Made by a program: the position numbers and the translations under genes
Notes under the pieces: model-generated
The model's database searches: none
Told to the model about the DNA's origin: nothing
What the model saw: only the letters and a program-made list of their open reading frames with translations
In this document: piece by piece, positions 35,870 through 46,456 of the stretch
Numbering within the stretch: the stretch's first letter is position 1
Layout: each line of letters starts with the position of its first letter
Assembly: GCF_003986955.1 (NCBI RefSeq)
Contig: NZ_PIPN01000001.1
Coordinates: 868,001-932,000 of the forward strand
Direction of reading: 5' to 3'
Length of the DNA: 64,000 nucleotides
From: Aliidiomarina sedimenti
GTDB taxonomy: Bacteria; Pseudomonadota; Gammaproteobacteria; Enterobacterales; Alteromonadaceae

Positions 35870-37207
35870 ATGCAGCATTTTGAAGTCAATTTTGACGGTC
35901 TTGTAGGCCCAACGCACAATTACGCGGGTTTGTCGTTTGGCAATGTGGCGTCGCTGAGCAATGCCCAGGCAGCCTCAAATCCGCGCTCTGCGGCCAAGCA
36001 GGGTCTGCGCAAAATGAAAGCGCTGCATGACATGGGCATGGTCCAGGGTGTGCTTGCTCCGCAGGAACGGCCGGATGTTGATACCCTGCGGCGCTTAGGA
36101 TTTACCGGCAACGATGGTGACGTTCTGGCCAAAGCAGCCAGCCAGGCGCCTGCTATTTATCGCGCTTGCTGCTCAGCATCAAGCATGTGGACAGCCAACG
36201 CTGCCACCGTGTCACCCAGTGCCGATACTGCCAATGGCAAAGTCCATTTTACCCCGGCCAACCTGACCAATAAATTCCACCGCTCACTGGAACCTTTAAC
36301 CACCGGGCGCATTTTAAAGGCGATGTTCAATAACTCACGTTACTTCGAACACCACCTTCATTTACCTGACAATGAGCATTTCGGGGATGAGGGCGCAGCC
36401 AACCATACGCGCCTCTGTCAGCAGTATGGCAATGCCGGCGTAGAGGTCTTTGTCTATGGTCGTTACGCCTTCGATAGCAGCAAGCCGGCACCACAGCGCT
36501 TCCCTGCCCGGCAAACCTTTGAGGCCTCTCAGGCAGTGGCCCGTTTACATGGACTGAGCGACGACAATACGGTATTTATGCAACAGAACCCGGATGTCAT
36601 CGATCAGGGTGTATTCCACAACGACGTGATCGCGGTTGGCAACCAGAATGTGTTGTTCTACCACGAGCAGGCCTTTGTCGATACCCACAGCAAACTGCAC
36701 GAAATAGAAAGCAAACTAGGCGCTCAGATGCACTTCATCGAAGTGCCAACATCGGCGGTTAGTGTGCAGGATGCAGTCGACACCTACCTGTTCAATACCC
36801 AGTTAATCACGCTACCGGATGGCAAGATGATTATCGTGGCGCCGACCGAATGTGAAGAGCATGCGGGCGTGTCCGCCTACCTGCAGGAACTTGCTGCCGG
36901 CAATGGCCCGATCAGCGATGTGCGTTACTTCGACGTTAAACAAAGTATGCGCAATGGCGGCGGACCGGCCTGCCTGCGACTGCGCGTGGCACTGAATGAC
37001 GAAGAGCTAAAGGCCGTCAATCCGCACGTGGTGATGAATGATGCACTCTTTGAACGTTTGAATCAGTGGGTAGATAAACATTATCGCGACGAGTTAGCGG
37101 TGGCCGATTTAGCGGATCCTCAGCTGCTGCTTGAGTCGCGTACTGCACTGGACGAACTGACCCAGCTCATGCACCTGGGCTCGGTCTATCCGTTCCAGCA
37201 GGACTAG
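35870..37207 (+). CDS. astB: AstB, N-succinylarginine dihydrolase
   Basis: Second enzyme of the arginine succinyltransferase pathway; hydrolyses N2-succinylarginine to succinylornithine, CO2 and two ammonia. 445 aa (E. coli 447). N-terminus [20 protein letters not shown] and the catalytic cysteine in [15 protein letters not shown] are intact. AGGGAG precedes the ATG. It stands alone: astC, astA, astD and astE are not in the window, so the rest of the pathway would have to lie elsewhere. Confidence 0.95.
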   Translation: MQHFEVNFDGLVGPTHNYAGLSFGNVASLSNAQAASNPRSAAKQGLRKMKALHDMGMVQGVLAPQERPDVDTLRRLGFTGNDGDVLAKAASQAPAIYRACCSASSMWTANAATVSPSADTANGKVHFTPANLTNKFHRSLEPLTTGRILKAMFNNSRYFEHHLHLPDNEHFGDEGAANHTRLCQQYGNAGVEVFVYGRYAFDSSKPAPQRFPARQTFEASQAVARLHGLSDDNTVFMQQNPDVIDQGVFHNDVIAVGNQNVLFYHEQAFVDTHSKLHEIESKLGAQMHFIEVPTSAVSVQDAVDTYLFNTQLITLPDGKMIIVAPTECEEHAGVSAYLQELAAGNGPISDVRYFDVKQSMRNGGGPACLRLRVALNDEELKAVNPHVVMNDALFERLNQWVDKHYRDELAVADLADPQLLLESRTALDELTQLMHLGSVYPFQQD

Positions 37208-37231
37208 CAACACGCGGCGCGGGAAAATTTT

Positions 37232-37268
37232 AAAAGGGCCCATAATTATTCCAATTATGGGCCCTTTT
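37232..37268. terminator. Bidirectional terminator between astB and purF
   Basis: A perfect 16-bp stem starting AAAAGGGCCCATAATT with a five-base loop, flanked by T-rich sequence on both strands. Serves the convergent astB and purF transcripts. Confidence 0.92.
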
Positions 37269-37299
37269 TAGTGCTGCTCAATTAGCGATTTTAAATCAT

Positions 37300-38811
37300 C
37301 TAATCATCCAGATTATGCAGCTCCAGATTCGTCTCTGCCTCGCCTTCTTCGTCCCGCGTCGAGTCATTGCGCGCCGCATCGAGACGATCCAGATAGCCCT
37401 GACTCACGTCACCAGTCACATAGTGGCCATTGAACACCGAGGTTTCAAACCGTTTGAGCTTGGTGTTTTCACTCGCTACTGCCGCAATCAGGTCGCTTAG
37501 GTCCTGGTAAATCAGGCCATCTGCTTTAATAATTTTGCACACTTCATCGACTTCACGGCCATAACCAATCAGTTCGTTGGCGCTCGGCATATCGATGCCA
37601 TATACGTTCGGAAAACGAATTTCCGGTGCCGCAGAAGCGAAGTACACTTTCTTCGCGCCAGCATCACGCGCCATCTCAATGATCTGCTCAGACGTGGTCC
37701 CACGTACAATAGAGTCATCCACCAGCAACACGTTCTTGCCTTTGAATTCGGCGCTAATCGCATTTAGCTTACGACGCACCGATTTACGCCGTTGGGTTTG
37801 TCCCGGCATGATAAAGGTACGGCCAATGTAGCGGTTCTTAACGAAACCCTGCCGGTAGGGCAGGTTTAGCACGCGCGACATCTCCAGGGCGATATCACAG
37901 GCTGTCTCCGGGATCGGAACGATAACGTCGATGTCCAGATCTGCATAGTCGCGCTTAATCTTCTCACCCAGCTTGCGGCCCATATTAATGCGGCTCGCAT
38001 ACACTGAGACCCCATCCAAAAATGAATCAGGACGGGCAAAGTAAACATACTCAAAAATACACGGATTATGCACCGGGTTGTCTGCCACCTGACGGCTGTA
38101 TAGCTGACCCTGCTCAGTAATGTAAATGGCTTCGCCTGGCTCTACATCACGCATGTAAGTAAAACCGGTGCCGTCAATGGCCACACTTTCAGAGGCTACC
38201 ATGTACTCGGTACCCTGCTCGTTTTCACGCTTCCCGATCGCCAGCGGACGAATGCCGTAGGGGTCACGAAACGCTACCATGCCATGTCCAATCACCATCG
38301 CCACCACCGCATAGGCGCCGCGAGTCAAACGATGCACTTCGGCTACCGTCTTAAAGATATGCTCTTCAGTGAGTTGCATCGCATCGGTTTTGGTAAGCTC
38401 GTGGGCAAAGATATTGAGCAGGATCTCAGAATCTGAGGTGGTATTGATATGGCGCCGGGCTGAATCAAATAACGACTGTTGCAGTTCCTCAGCGTTGGTC
38501 AGATTGCCGTTATGTGCCAGCGCAATGCCAAATGGTGAATTCACATAAAATGGCTGAGCTTCGGCTGAACTGGACGAACCTGCAGTCGGGTACCGCACGT
38601 GGCCAATGCCAACATGGCCCGATAACCGTTTCATATGGCGTGTATGGAATACATCGCGCACCAGACCGTTGCCTTTACGCAAGCGCAAGGTGCCACCGTC
38701 AATGGTCATAATACCCGCCGCATCCTGACCACGATGCTGTAACATGGTTAACCCATCATACAAAGCCTGATTGACTGGTTGGTTACCTACTATCCCAACA
38801 ACACCACACAT
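37300..38811 (-). CDS. purF: PurF, amidophosphoribosyltransferase
   Basis: First committed step of purine synthesis: PRPP plus glutamine to phosphoribosylamine. 503 aa (E. coli 505). Begins MCGVVGIVG, so the nucleophile Cys is exposed after Met removal; the PRPP-binding loop is [17 protein letters not shown]. The open frame runs 42 codons further upstream, but that stretch covers the end of cvpA and does not match the family. Last gene of accD-folC-dedD-cvpA-purF. Confidence 0.97.
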   Translation of the reverse strand: MCGVVGIVGNQPVNQALYDGLTMLQHRGQDAAGIMTIDGGTLRLRKGNGLVRDVFHTRHMKRLSGHVGIGHVRYPTAGSSSSAEAQPFYVNSPFGIALAHNGNLTNAEELQQSLFDSARRHINTTSDSEILLNIFAHELTKTDAMQLTEEHIFKTVAEVHRLTRGAYAVVAMVIGHGMVAFRDPYGIRPLAIGKRENEQGTEYMVASESVAIDGTGFTYMRDVEPGEAIYITEQGQLYSRQVADNPVHNPCIFEYVYFARPDSFLDGVSVYASRINMGRKLGEKIKRDYADLDIDVIVPIPETACDIALEMSRVLNLPYRQGFVKNRYIGRTFIMPGQTQRRKSVRRKLNAISAEFKGKNVLLVDDSIVRGTTSEQIIEMARDAGAKKVYFASAAPEIRFPNVYGIDMPSANELIGYGREVDEVCKIIKADGLIYQDLSDLIAAVASENTKLKRFETSVFNGHYVTGDVSQGYLDRLDAARNDSTRDEEGEAETNLELHNLDD

Positions 38812-38824
38812 GCTTTTGTCCTCG

Positions 38825-39316
38825 CTAAACGTCTTGTTGCAAAAAGCTTGAAGAGTTCTCCAGATAACTGAAGAACCACTGAATATAAATCTTAAAATGA
38901 GGGATAAGGCGGGAATCCTGCCACCAGGTTTCATCACTCATGTCGGTAAAGGAGTCGGCAAAGAAGAGCAGCGCACTAATAATCAGCACCCCGCGCAGCG
39001 CACCAAACACCAAGCCTAATACCCGGTCCGTGCCACTCAGGCCTGTTTTAACCACAAGCTGACTAAGCATGAAATTGAGCAGTGCACCGACAATCAACGT
39101 CAGCACAAAGAGAATCGCAATGGCGGTTGCATTGCGCACCATGTCATCCTCAATCCGGCCCAGATACAAAGCGAGGTCGGCATAAAAATGTTTGGCGATA
39201 AAGAATGCGCCGATCCAGACTGCCAGCGACATGGCTTCTTTGACGAAACCGCGAACCAGGCTGATCAGCGCAGATAGCGCAATCAACCCTAAAATAAGAA
39301 AATCGACCCAGAGCAT
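38825..39316 (-). CDS. cvpA: CvpA family membrane protein
   Basis: 163-aa inner-membrane protein with four hydrophobic segments, starting [20 protein letters not shown] and including the signature [19 protein letters not shown]. Named for a requirement in colicin V production; in E. coli it also sits directly before purF. Function remains poorly defined. It starts two bases after the dedD stop. Confidence 0.93.
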   Translation of the reverse strand: MLWVDFLILGLIALSALISLVRGFVKEAMSLAVWIGAFFIAKHFYADLALYLGRIEDDMVRNATAIAILFVLTLIVGALLNFMLSQLVVKTGLSGTDRVLGLVFGALRGVLIISALLFFADSFTDMSDETWWQDSRLIPHFKIYIQWFFSYLENSSSFLQQDV

Positions 39317-39318
39317 AG

Positions 39319-39894
39319 TTATTCCGGTGTTGGCTGATAGGGGACGAGCTGACCTTCGAGGCCTGTCAGTGCGTTTAGTTCCGCCAGTTGGCCACGTAAA
39401 CGCTCAGGGTCAAAATCGGGGCCGACCATCAACACCTGCAATTCACCATTATTTCCGCGGACGGTTCGGCTAAATGCATTATACCCCTCGTCCTGCAGTT
39501 GGTTGACTAAACGTGTAACATTATCGGTATTGCGAAATGCACCGAGACGAACGACCCAGGCTGGCATGTCGGAGTTCTGGTCACCCCCGTCGTTTGCATT
39601 GTCGTCTACATTGTCGTCTGAATTCTGGCCAATCGTAACGCTAACAGGTTCAGGTGGACTGGAAAACTCTTCTTCTTGCACAGGTCTTGGCTGAGCCTGA
39701 TCGACCCGTTCTTCAAAATCTTCCGGGAACTCAACGGTGGATTGTTCGACCGTCAATGCAGGACGCAGTGGAATGGTTTCCAACGCCTCGTCGCGCGAAC
39801 GTTTTTCGCCGTCCAGTAAGTCAGGCAGAAAAATAACGGCTAACGCGACTAAAATAGCGGTACCTACGATGCGATTTTGCAACGGACTTGCCAA
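39319..39894 (-). CDS. dedD: DedD, SPOR-domain cell-division protein
   Basis: 191-aa single-pass membrane protein: helix at about residues 9-27, an acidic low-complexity linker, and a C-terminal SPOR domain ([34 protein letters not shown]). SPOR domains bind denuded glycan strands at the septum. Position between folC and cvpA is the same as in E. coli. Confidence 0.93.
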   Translation of the reverse strand: MASPLQNRIVGTAILVALAVIFLPDLLDGEKRSRDEALETIPLRPALTVEQSTVEFPEDFEERVDQAQPRPVQEEEFSSPPEPVSVTIGQNSDDNVDDNANDGGDQNSDMPAWVVRLGAFRNTDNVTRLVNQLQDEGYNAFSRTVRGNNGELQVLMVGPDFDPERLRGQLAELNALTGLEGQLVPYQPTPE

Positions 39895-39898
39895 GCGC

Positions 39899-41170
39899 TC
39901 AGCCCTCCAGTTCGTATATGGCCTGAATTGTCAAAAACGAGCCGAAGCATAACACGATATCACCCTCTTCGGCATCTGTTAGTGCAGATTGATATGCGCT
40001 TGCCACTGTCGCAAAGGTTTTACCCTTACGGTCAGCCAGCGCAGCAGCCAGCCTTTCAGCAGATGCCCCGCGCGGCCCCGGTGTCGCGGCAAGATACCAG
40101 GTCGACACCTTATCGGTGAGGCAGGCTAATGTCCCTTCTATATCTTTATCTTTCAGCATGGCGCACACAGCCAGTACTCGCCTACCCGGCCAGCGCTCAC
40201 TCAGTTGCGAGGCAAGATAGGCGGCAGCATGAGGATTGTGTGCGACATCAAGAATAACGCAGGGCGACTGGCTGAATACCTCCAGCCGACCAGGCAATCG
40301 AGCCTCTGACAGCCCTTTTTCAATGGCTGCGCGATCAGGGATGACCGGAAGATGCTGCAGCACCGTCAAGGCAGTCGCCGCATTGACCAGCGGTAATTGA
40401 GGAAGCGGGAGCTTATCCATTATCACCTGATGGGACGGATTGACATAGCACCAGTGGTTTTCGGACGTGCGCTCAAAACTGAAATCCGTATTCACGCAGA
40501 TGAGGTCGGCGCCAATGGTCTGTGCGTGGTCAAGTAGCCGCTGAGGCGGATTAGGATCGGCACATATCGCAGGTTTCCCTGGGCGATACACCCCTGCTTT
40601 TTCAAAGCCTATTTGCTCGCGGTCATTGCCTAAAAATTCAACGTGGTCGATACCGACCGTGGTCACCACAGCGACATCAGGTTCAACCAAATTAACCGCA
40701 TCAAGCCGCCCACCGAGACCGATTTCGAGAATTGCAATATCGACCGAGTGCTGTTCAATCAGCCATAAAGCGGCCAGAGTCGCAAATTCAAAATAGGTCA
40801 GGCTGGTGCTGCCACGGGCTGCTTCAACTGCCGCAAAGGCGCGACAATGATCAGCATCCTCGAGTTCACGACCATTAATACGGACGCGCTCGTTGTAACG
40901 CAAAAAATGAGGGGAGGTATAGGTCGCTGTGCGTTGACCAGCAGCTAACAGCATCTGTTCCAGGTAGCGAACCGTCGAGCCTTTGCCGTTGGTGCCAGCG
41001 ACCGTGACAACAAAAGGCGCAGGTTTAGCAGCAGAAAGCGCATTGGCCACCTGACCAATGCGCTCTAAACCGAGATCTATTTCTTTATGATGCTGCTGTT
41101 GCAGATACTCAAGCCAATCGGCCAGCTGCCAGTCAGTACGAGCTTCAGGCAGTGAGGACTCTGTGCTCAT
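39899..41170 (-). CDS. folC: FolC, dihydrofolate/folylpolyglutamate synthase
   Basis: Adds glutamate to dihydropteroate and to tetrahydrofolates. 423 aa (E. coli 422). The Mur-ligase-type P-loop is VTVAGTNGKGSTVRYLE near residue 57; LEIGLGGRLDAVN and LDVAHNPHAA are also present. Four-base gap to dedD and five-base gap from accD show operon structure. Confidence 0.96.
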   Translation of the reverse strand: MSTESSLPEARTDWQLADWLEYLQQQHHKEIDLGLERIGQVANALSAAKPAPFVVTVAGTNGKGSTVRYLEQMLLAAGQRTATYTSPHFLRYNERVRINGRELEDADHCRAFAAVEAARGSTSLTYFEFATLAALWLIEQHSVDIAILEIGLGGRLDAVNLVEPDVAVVTTVGIDHVEFLGNDREQIGFEKAGVYRPGKPAICADPNPPQRLLDHAQTIGADLICVNTDFSFERTSENHWCYVNPSHQVIMDKLPLPQLPLVNAATALTVLQHLPVIPDRAAIEKGLSEARLPGRLEVFSQSPCVILDVAHNPHAAAYLASQLSERWPGRRVLAVCAMLKDKDIEGTLACLTDKVSTWYLAATPGPRGASAERLAAALADRKGKTFATVASAYQSALTDAEEGDIVLCFGSFLTIQAIYELEG

Positions 41171-41175
41171 ACAAG

Positions 41176-42054
41176 TCAGGACTCAGAGGTATCAACCGGC
41201 TCTGCCGGTGCATCCAGTCCCTGCATTTTCGCAAGCAGTGACGCCACCCGGTCACGCATGTCGCGACGATCTACAATCATATCGATAGCGCCATGTTCGA
41301 GTAAAAACTCACTGCGCTGAAAACCAGCGGGCAGTGTTTCACGCACGGTCTGTTCGATCACCCGTGGCCCGGCAAACCCGATCAGGGCTTTAGGTTCACC
41401 GATATTAACATCCCCAAGCATTGCCAGACTCGCAGACACGCCACCCATAGTCGGGTCAGTCAGTACCGAAATATAAGGTAAGCCTTTCTCGCTCATACGC
41501 GCCAGCGCTGCTGAGGTTTTGGCCATCTGCATCAGCGAGAACAACGCCTCCTGCATACGGGCGCCGCCTGATGCGGCAAAACATACCAGCGGCATATTCT
41601 CAGCCAGGCATAACTCTACTGCTTTAACGAAGCGAGCACCAACCACGGAGGCCATCGAGCCGCCCATAAAGTTGAATTCGAATGCAACCGCGGCGACTGG
41701 GATGCCTTTCAGCTTGCCGCGCATCGCCACCAGTGCGTCTTTCTCACCCGTTGCTTTTTGCGCCGCGGCAATCCGATCTTTGTATTTTTTTGAATCGCGG
41801 AACTTAAGAACGTCCTGTGGTTCCAGGTCAACGCCCAGCTCCTCACGGCCATCCGCATCGAGAAATCCATCCAGGCGCTCGCGAGCCGTGACTCGCATAT
41901 GATGGCCACACTTCGGACAAACGGATAAGTTACGTTCCAGATCTGCGCGGTAGAGAATGGCCTCGCAGCCGGAGCATTTGCTCCACACCCCTTCCGGGAT
42001 ATTGCGGCGCTTATTGGCTTGCGGTTTGGCAAGAATTTTTTCGATCCAGCTCAT
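41176..42054 (-). CDS. accD: AccD, acetyl-CoA carboxylase carboxyltransferase beta
   Basis: Carboxyltransferase beta subunit of acetyl-CoA carboxylase, the entry to fatty-acid synthesis. 292 aa. The N-terminal zinc ribbon is [13 protein letters not shown] and [11 protein letters not shown]; the carboxyltransferase fold includes [13 protein letters not shown] and [17 protein letters not shown]. First gene of the accD-folC-dedD-cvpA-purF operon. Confidence 0.97.
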   Translation of the reverse strand: MSWIEKILAKPQANKRRNIPEGVWSKCSGCEAILYRADLERNLSVCPKCGHHMRVTARERLDGFLDADGREELGVDLEPQDVLKFRDSKKYKDRIAAAQKATGEKDALVAMRGKLKGIPVAAVAFEFNFMGGSMASVVGARFVKAVELCLAENMPLVCFAASGGARMQEALFSLMQMAKTSAALARMSEKGLPYISVLTDPTMGGVSASLAMLGDVNIGEPKALIGFAGPRVIEQTVRETLPAGFQRSEFLLEHGAIDMIVDRRDMRDRVASLLAKMQGLDAPAEPVDTSES

Positions 42055-42094
42055 AAATTGCGTAACCTTACATACTTAATTCTGCGGCAATTAA

Positions 42095-42123
42095 AGCATA
42101 CTACGCCGTCAAATTGCAGTAAA
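42095..42123 (-). promoter_or_regulatory. Candidate promoter of the accD-purF operon
   Basis: Minus strand TTTACT, 17 bases, TATGCT, about 40 bases before the accD ATG in the 123-base gap after truA. Confidence 0.4.
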
Positions 42124-42177
42124 AAGTGGTCTTAGTAGTTGCCCGCACCCCCGTTTCGTCGAGTAATGCAGGCAGGT

Positions 42178-42957
42178 CTACCAGAATAATGGCCCCCACG
42201 CCCAGCGCGGCAGCCCAAAGTGTTCAGGGTAAGTAACATCAACCAGATACAAGCCATTTGGCTTTGCCGTGGCTGCGGCCAGGGTCCGGTTTCGTCCTTC
42301 CAGCAATTGCGCCAGCCAGTCAACGGGCTGCTCGCCTTGCCCTATCATTATCAACGAACCGACGATATTACGCACCATATGGTGCAAAAACGCATTCGCC
42401 TTTACTTCCACCAGAATATAATCGCCGCGCTGTTGAACATCGATTTCCTGCAGGTTGCGATACGGCGTATTGGACTGGCAATGAGCCGCCCGGAACGCGC
42501 TAAAATCGTGTTCACCAAGCAATACCGGGGCCGCTTGCTGCATCCGTCGGACATCGAGCTGGTGATAAATATGAGTCACGCCAGCAGCAAGGATCCCCGG
42601 CCGTGTCGGACTGTTGTAAATGACATAGCGATAACGGCGGGCGGTCGCGCTAAAACGCGCATCGAAATCGTCACTAACCGGATGCATCCAGCGTACCGCG
42701 ATGTCTTTTGGCAGGTTACTATTCACCCCTAACGTCCAGGCCGGTTCGGCCCTGTCCACATCGACGTCAAAATGAACCACCTGCCCCGTGGCATGGACAC
42801 CTGCGTCAGTGCGTCCGGCGCAGATAACGCCCACCGGATGGGCAGCAATTTTGCTTAGCGCTTTCTCCAGACAGCCTTGCACGGTTGGCATGCCTTGCTG
42901 GCGTTGCCAACCGTAATACTGCTGGCCACTGTACTCGACCCCTAATGCAATGCGCAT
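42178..42957 (-). CDS. truA: TruA, tRNA pseudouridine 38-40 synthase
   Basis: Modifies the anticodon arm of many tRNAs. 259 aa (E. coli 270). Begins [20 protein letters not shown]; the catalytic Asp is in [32 protein letters not shown] lies near the C-terminus. Follows fimV with a 67-base gap. Confidence 0.96.
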   Translation of the reverse strand: MRIALGVEYSGQQYYGWQRQQGMPTVQGCLEKALSKIAAHPVGVICAGRTDAGVHATGQVVHFDVDVDRAEPAWTLGVNSNLPKDIAVRWMHPVSDDFDARFSATARRYRYVIYNSPTRPGILAAGVTHIYHQLDVRRMQQAAPVLLGEHDFSAFRAAHCQSNTPYRNLQEIDVQQRGDYILVEVKANAFLHHMVRNIVGSLIMIGQGEQPVDWLAQLLEGRNRTLAAATAKPNGLYLVDVTYPEHFGLPRWAWGPLFW

Positions 42958-43024
42958 AGTGATAACGCCCTCATTAAACTACGATTTCGATTGGGCGCAC
43001 ATTATACGCATTTTGCTCCGCGGT

Positions 43025-45235
43025 TTAACTATCGATACGGGCTAACAACTCTTTCGCTTCATCCAGCAGCTCATCAGACGCCTGAGCAATCACAGCTTCA
43101 ACGGTCTGTCGGGCTTCTTCTGTTTCTTCCATTTCCAGATACGCACGAGCTAAATCAAGCTGAGCCGCTAAGTTGTCTTCTTCATCAGCGTGGCGCGAAG
43201 ACTCTGACTGCTGGTCATCATCTTCCGCACTCTCGTCGCCACCCGTGCTATCCGCATCGTCCATGATGTCATCAATTTCGAGGAATTCATCATCGCTCTG
43301 CTCTTCGTCGTCATCAAAATCGAGTGACTCTTCAGCGTCCAGTTGTTCTGATTCTTTGACATCGGCAGGTTGCTCGTCGGCCGTTGCCTGGTCATCTTCT
43401 TCGTTATCAGTTTCGGTCGCGGTCGCGGCCTCCGCATCGTCCTGCTGTGACTGTTGAACCATTGCATCGGACTTAGCCAACAGCGATTCGATATCCTCTT
43501 CATCGATTTCATCATCCAGATCATCGTCTTCCAGATCTTCCATCATTTTATCGAAATCGAATTCATCGTCATCGCTTTCGTTATCCAGATCCAGAGGCTC
43601 GTCATCGTCGTCACCGGCAGCAAATAATTCACCCGGTGCCGGCTCTTCTTCGTCCGTCAACTCATCGTCCGCCTGCTCATCCGGGGCGCTCGCCTCAGTT
43701 TCTTTCGCTGGCTCGTCTGTCGCGGTGGCAACTGGCTGTGCTTCGTCGCCGTCGGCCTCATCGAGGTCGCCTGCATTCTCTGTATCGTCGCTTACTTCGT
43801 CGAGAGCACTCTCATCAGCGGCGTCCTCGTCAAGACCTTCTACGTCCAGCGAGTCGTCTTCGAGATCAAGACCTTCAGAATCGCTGTCGTCCTCTTCGGT
43901 GGCTGTAAACGGGTCATCGCTAACTAAATCATCCGCGTCATCCTCGTCATCACCACCGGCAAACAGGTCATCGAGGTCTGACTGACTCAGCTCGCTGTCA
44001 CCTTCATCCAGGTCATCACCTGCATCGGTCTTGTTGCTATCGTCTTCAGTGGTGGCCGGCTTGTCGTCCTCAGCATCGTCCTGTGGATAATCTTCTTCCA
44101 GCGTATCAAACTCACTCAGATCAAGATCATCCATATCATCATCGAGCTGAATGCTGTCGTCATCGTCTTCATCCGGCACCAGCATTTCGTCTTCCAGTGC
44201 CGACAGGTCATCCCCGTCATCATCATCCATGTCATCAAATTCAGCCATCGCCTCGTCCAGCTCGAAGTCATCTTCATCCTCGTCGCTGGTGGCCATCATA
44301 CTGGCGGCAGTCGCGTTGTCGGTGGTGGCTTTGCTACCGCTCGCAGACGCGGCTACTGGCGCAATCGCCGGGCCGCGTCGACGCAATACCATTGAAGCAA
44401 TAATAATCAGCAATAAAGCAGGCACAAATGCCAGAAGGCCCAGAGCTAACGGATTAGTCATGATGCGGTTGGCGAGATCTTCTTCCTCCGCCACTTCTTC
44501 CATCGCCTGCTGTTGCATCCGCAGTTCCTGCTGATCTTCCATCAGCGCCTGCAGTTGTTGCTGGAACTCATTTTCATCAACCATATTGGTTTGAATCTGA
44601 TCCAAGGCAACGGCTATCGCATCAATGCGCTCGCGCAGTTCTTCGTTGGCAGCGTAAACAGATTCAGTATTGTCAATTGACTGAGCTAACCGCTGGCGAA
44701 GGTCACTGAATTCTTCTGCATAGTTGTCCCGAATTTCTTCTAATGCCTGTTGCGCATCAGTGCGGGTTTGCGCTAGCAGACTATTACGTTGCGCTGCCGT
44801 AATATCGGCTTCACGGCGGTTGTTCTGCACCTGCCGGTTACTCTGTTGTAATTGGTCACCGAGCTCAATCTGGCGCCGGGCCGCCTCGGGGTTAACCATC
44901 TGGATTTCCTGCAAACTAGGCAGTCGCAGGAAAAATCCGGTTTCCATGGCGTTCGGATTATTATTAATAAAGGCATGCGGGTTCGCCTGCACAATGGCCG
45001 CCATCACCTGTTGCACGGTGACACTCGAATGCGGTCGGGCCTGGCTGGCAATACTCCATAAGGTATCTGCACTAGTGATAGGTCCATAACGTTCGTTGCC
45101 GTTGCGGACATCACTTTGTTCCGAGCCTGCTGGCCCTCGAATAACAACCGGGTCGCTTTGCTGCGCGGCAGCGGAAAAAGCGCTCAGGGTAGCTAGAATC
45201 ATCGGCACGATGAGCAGCACGGATCCAGATTTCAT
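43025..45235 (-). CDS. fimV: FimV-like LysM/TPR hub protein
   Basis: 736-aa inner-membrane protein of the FimV family. Signal peptide ends near SAAAQQ; a LysM-like periplasmic domain follows (YGPITSADTLWSIASQA, QVMAAIVQANPHAF), then a coiled coil (about 140-250), one membrane helix (LALGLLAFVPALLLIIIASM), and a very acidic, repeat-poor cytoplasmic region (roughly 320-680). The C-terminal FimV TPR cap (AAQLDLARAYLEMEETEEAR) is conserved. In Pseudomonas FimV organises the pole and type IV pili. Gene order asd-fimV-truA is conserved. Confidence 0.9.
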   Translation of the reverse strand: MKSGSVLLIVPMILATLSAFSAAAQQSDPVVIRGPAGSEQSDVRNGNERYGPITSADTLWSIASQARPHSSVTVQQVMAAIVQANPHAFINNNPNAMETGFFLRLPSLQEIQMVNPEAARRQIELGDQLQQSNRQVQNNRREADITAAQRNSLLAQTRTDAQQALEEIRDNYAEEFSDLRQRLAQSIDNTESVYAANEELRERIDAIAVALDQIQTNMVDENEFQQQLQALMEDQQELRMQQQAMEEVAEEEDLANRIMTNPLALGLLAFVPALLLIIIASMVLRRRGPAIAPVAASASGSKATTDNATAASMMATSDEDEDDFELDEAMAEFDDMDDDDGDDLSALEDEMLVPDEDDDDSIQLDDDMDDLDLSEFDTLEEDYPQDDAEDDKPATTEDDSNKTDAGDDLDEGDSELSQSDLDDLFAGGDDEDDADDLVSDDPFTATEEDDSDSEGLDLEDDSLDVEGLDEDAADESALDEVSDDTENAGDLDEADGDEAQPVATATDEPAKETEASAPDEQADDELTDEEEPAPGELFAAGDDDDEPLDLDNESDDDEFDFDKMMEDLEDDDLDDEIDEEDIESLLAKSDAMVQQSQQDDAEAATATETDNEEDDQATADEQPADVKESEQLDAEESLDFDDDEEQSDDEFLEIDDIMDDADSTGGDESAEDDDQQSESSRHADEEDNLAAQLDLARAYLEMEETEEARQTVEAVIAQASDELLDEAKELLARIDS

Positions 45236-45365
45236 AAGTATTCCCTATGTGTTTTATTTTTATCTAAGGGCCCAATTTCGGACGAAGGCAGTGGGCCGTT
45301 CCAGAACACACTACGCACCTCATACTATAAACCAGGCACGTACCTGATTCTATAACGGCAGCAGG

Positions 45366-45396
45366 ACAAAAAACTATATGCTGATTTGACTCAGCA
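45366..45396 (-). terminator. Possible terminator after asd
   Basis: Minus strand TGCTGA/TCAGCA stem with a six-base loop, followed after five bases by TTTTTT. The short stem makes it weak. It lies in the 190-base gap between asd and fimV. Confidence 0.38.
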
Positions 45397-45425
45397 GACG
45401 CATTTTTTAATGTGCCTCACTCCCC

Positions 45426-46442
45426 CTACCAGTAGTCACGTAGTAAACACTCACCGATTTGCACACTGTTGGTTGCTGCGCCTTTACGGATATTGTCACC
45501 AACCACCCACAGGTTAATTCCATTCGGATGCGAGATATCATTGCGTACGCGGCCGACAAAGACCTCATCGTGTCCGGCCGAGTCGCCGACCTGGGTTGGA
45601 AACTGCTCGCGCTCATCCATTAACTTAACGCCTGCAGCGTTACGGAGTAAATCTTTCACCTGCTGCGCGTCAATTGGCTGCCGTGTTTCCAGATGGATCG
45701 CTTCGGCGTGACCGAAAAATACCGGCACTCTGACTGCTGTCGCGTTAACCCGAATATCAGTATCGGCAAAAATTTTCTGCGTTTCCCACACCATTTTCAT
45801 TTCTTCTTTGGTGTAATCATTGTCTAGAAACACATCAATTTGCGGAATGCAGTTAAACGCGATCTGCCGGCTGAAGGCTTCAATGGTCGGTTGTTTACCA
45901 TTCAGTAACTCAGCAGTCTGGGTTGCCAGTTCAGTCATTGCTGACGCTCCCGCACCAGATACAGACTGGTATGTCGACACGTTAATACGGTCAATACCGA
46001 CTGCCTCATGAATAGGCTTTAACGCTACCAGCATCTGAATCGTTGAACAGTTCGGGTTAGCAATGATATTGCGGTTACGAAAATCCGCCAGTGCGCTGGC
46101 GTTGACCTCTGGCACCACCAGCGGGATGTCCGGCTCATAGCGAAAATGTGAAGTATTATCGATCACCACACATCCAGCCTCTGCAGCGATCGGCGCATAC
46201 TGCGCACTGACACTGCCACCGGCAGAGAAAAAGGCCATATCGACCTCACTCCAGTCAAAGCCCTCAACGTCCTCAACGGTCAGGCTTTCACCACGAAACT
46301 CAACTTCCTGCCCTGCCGAACGGGCACTGGCCAATGGAACCAGTTTGTTAACCGGAAATTTACGCTCTTCCAGACATTCCATCATTTGTTTACCAACCAG
46401 GCCAGTTGCACCTAATACTGCTACATTCACCGACAAAGACAT
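45426..46442 (-). CDS. asd: Aspartate-semialdehyde dehydrogenase
   Basis: Reduces aspartyl phosphate to the semialdehyde for lysine, threonine, methionine and diaminopimelate synthesis. 338 aa. NADP motif LGATGLVGKQMMECL; the active cysteine is in ANPNCSTIQMLVAL and the His in VRVPVFFGHAEA. The equivalent E. coli neighbour, usg, is an inactive paralogue without this cysteine; this copy keeps it, so it is probably functional Asd. Lies between pdxB and fimV. Confidence 0.92.
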   Translation of the reverse strand: MSLSVNVAVLGATGLVGKQMMECLEERKFPVNKLVPLASARSAGQEVEFRGESLTVEDVEGFDWSEVDMAFFSAGGSVSAQYAPIAAEAGCVVIDNTSHFRYEPDIPLVVPEVNASALADFRNRNIIANPNCSTIQMLVALKPIHEAVGIDRINVSTYQSVSGAGASAMTELATQTAELLNGKQPTIEAFSRQIAFNCIPQIDVFLDNDYTKEEMKMVWETQKIFADTDIRVNATAVRVPVFFGHAEAIHLETRQPIDAQQVKDLLRNAAGVKLMDEREQFPTQVGDSAGHDEVFVGRVRNDISHPNGINLWVVGDNIRKGAATNSVQIGECLLRDYW

Positions 46443-46456
46443 CGTGATTCCTCAAT

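Noticed and set aside
45342-45360. Imperfect palindrome CAGGCACGTACCTG upstream of fimV as an operator
   Set aside because: One mismatched pair in 14 bases and no promoter of good spacing around it; too weak to claim.
45426-46442. Annotation as Usg, the non-catalytic E. coli neighbour of fimV and truA
   Set aside because: The active-site cysteine in ANPNCSTIQM is present, so Asd is the better call.
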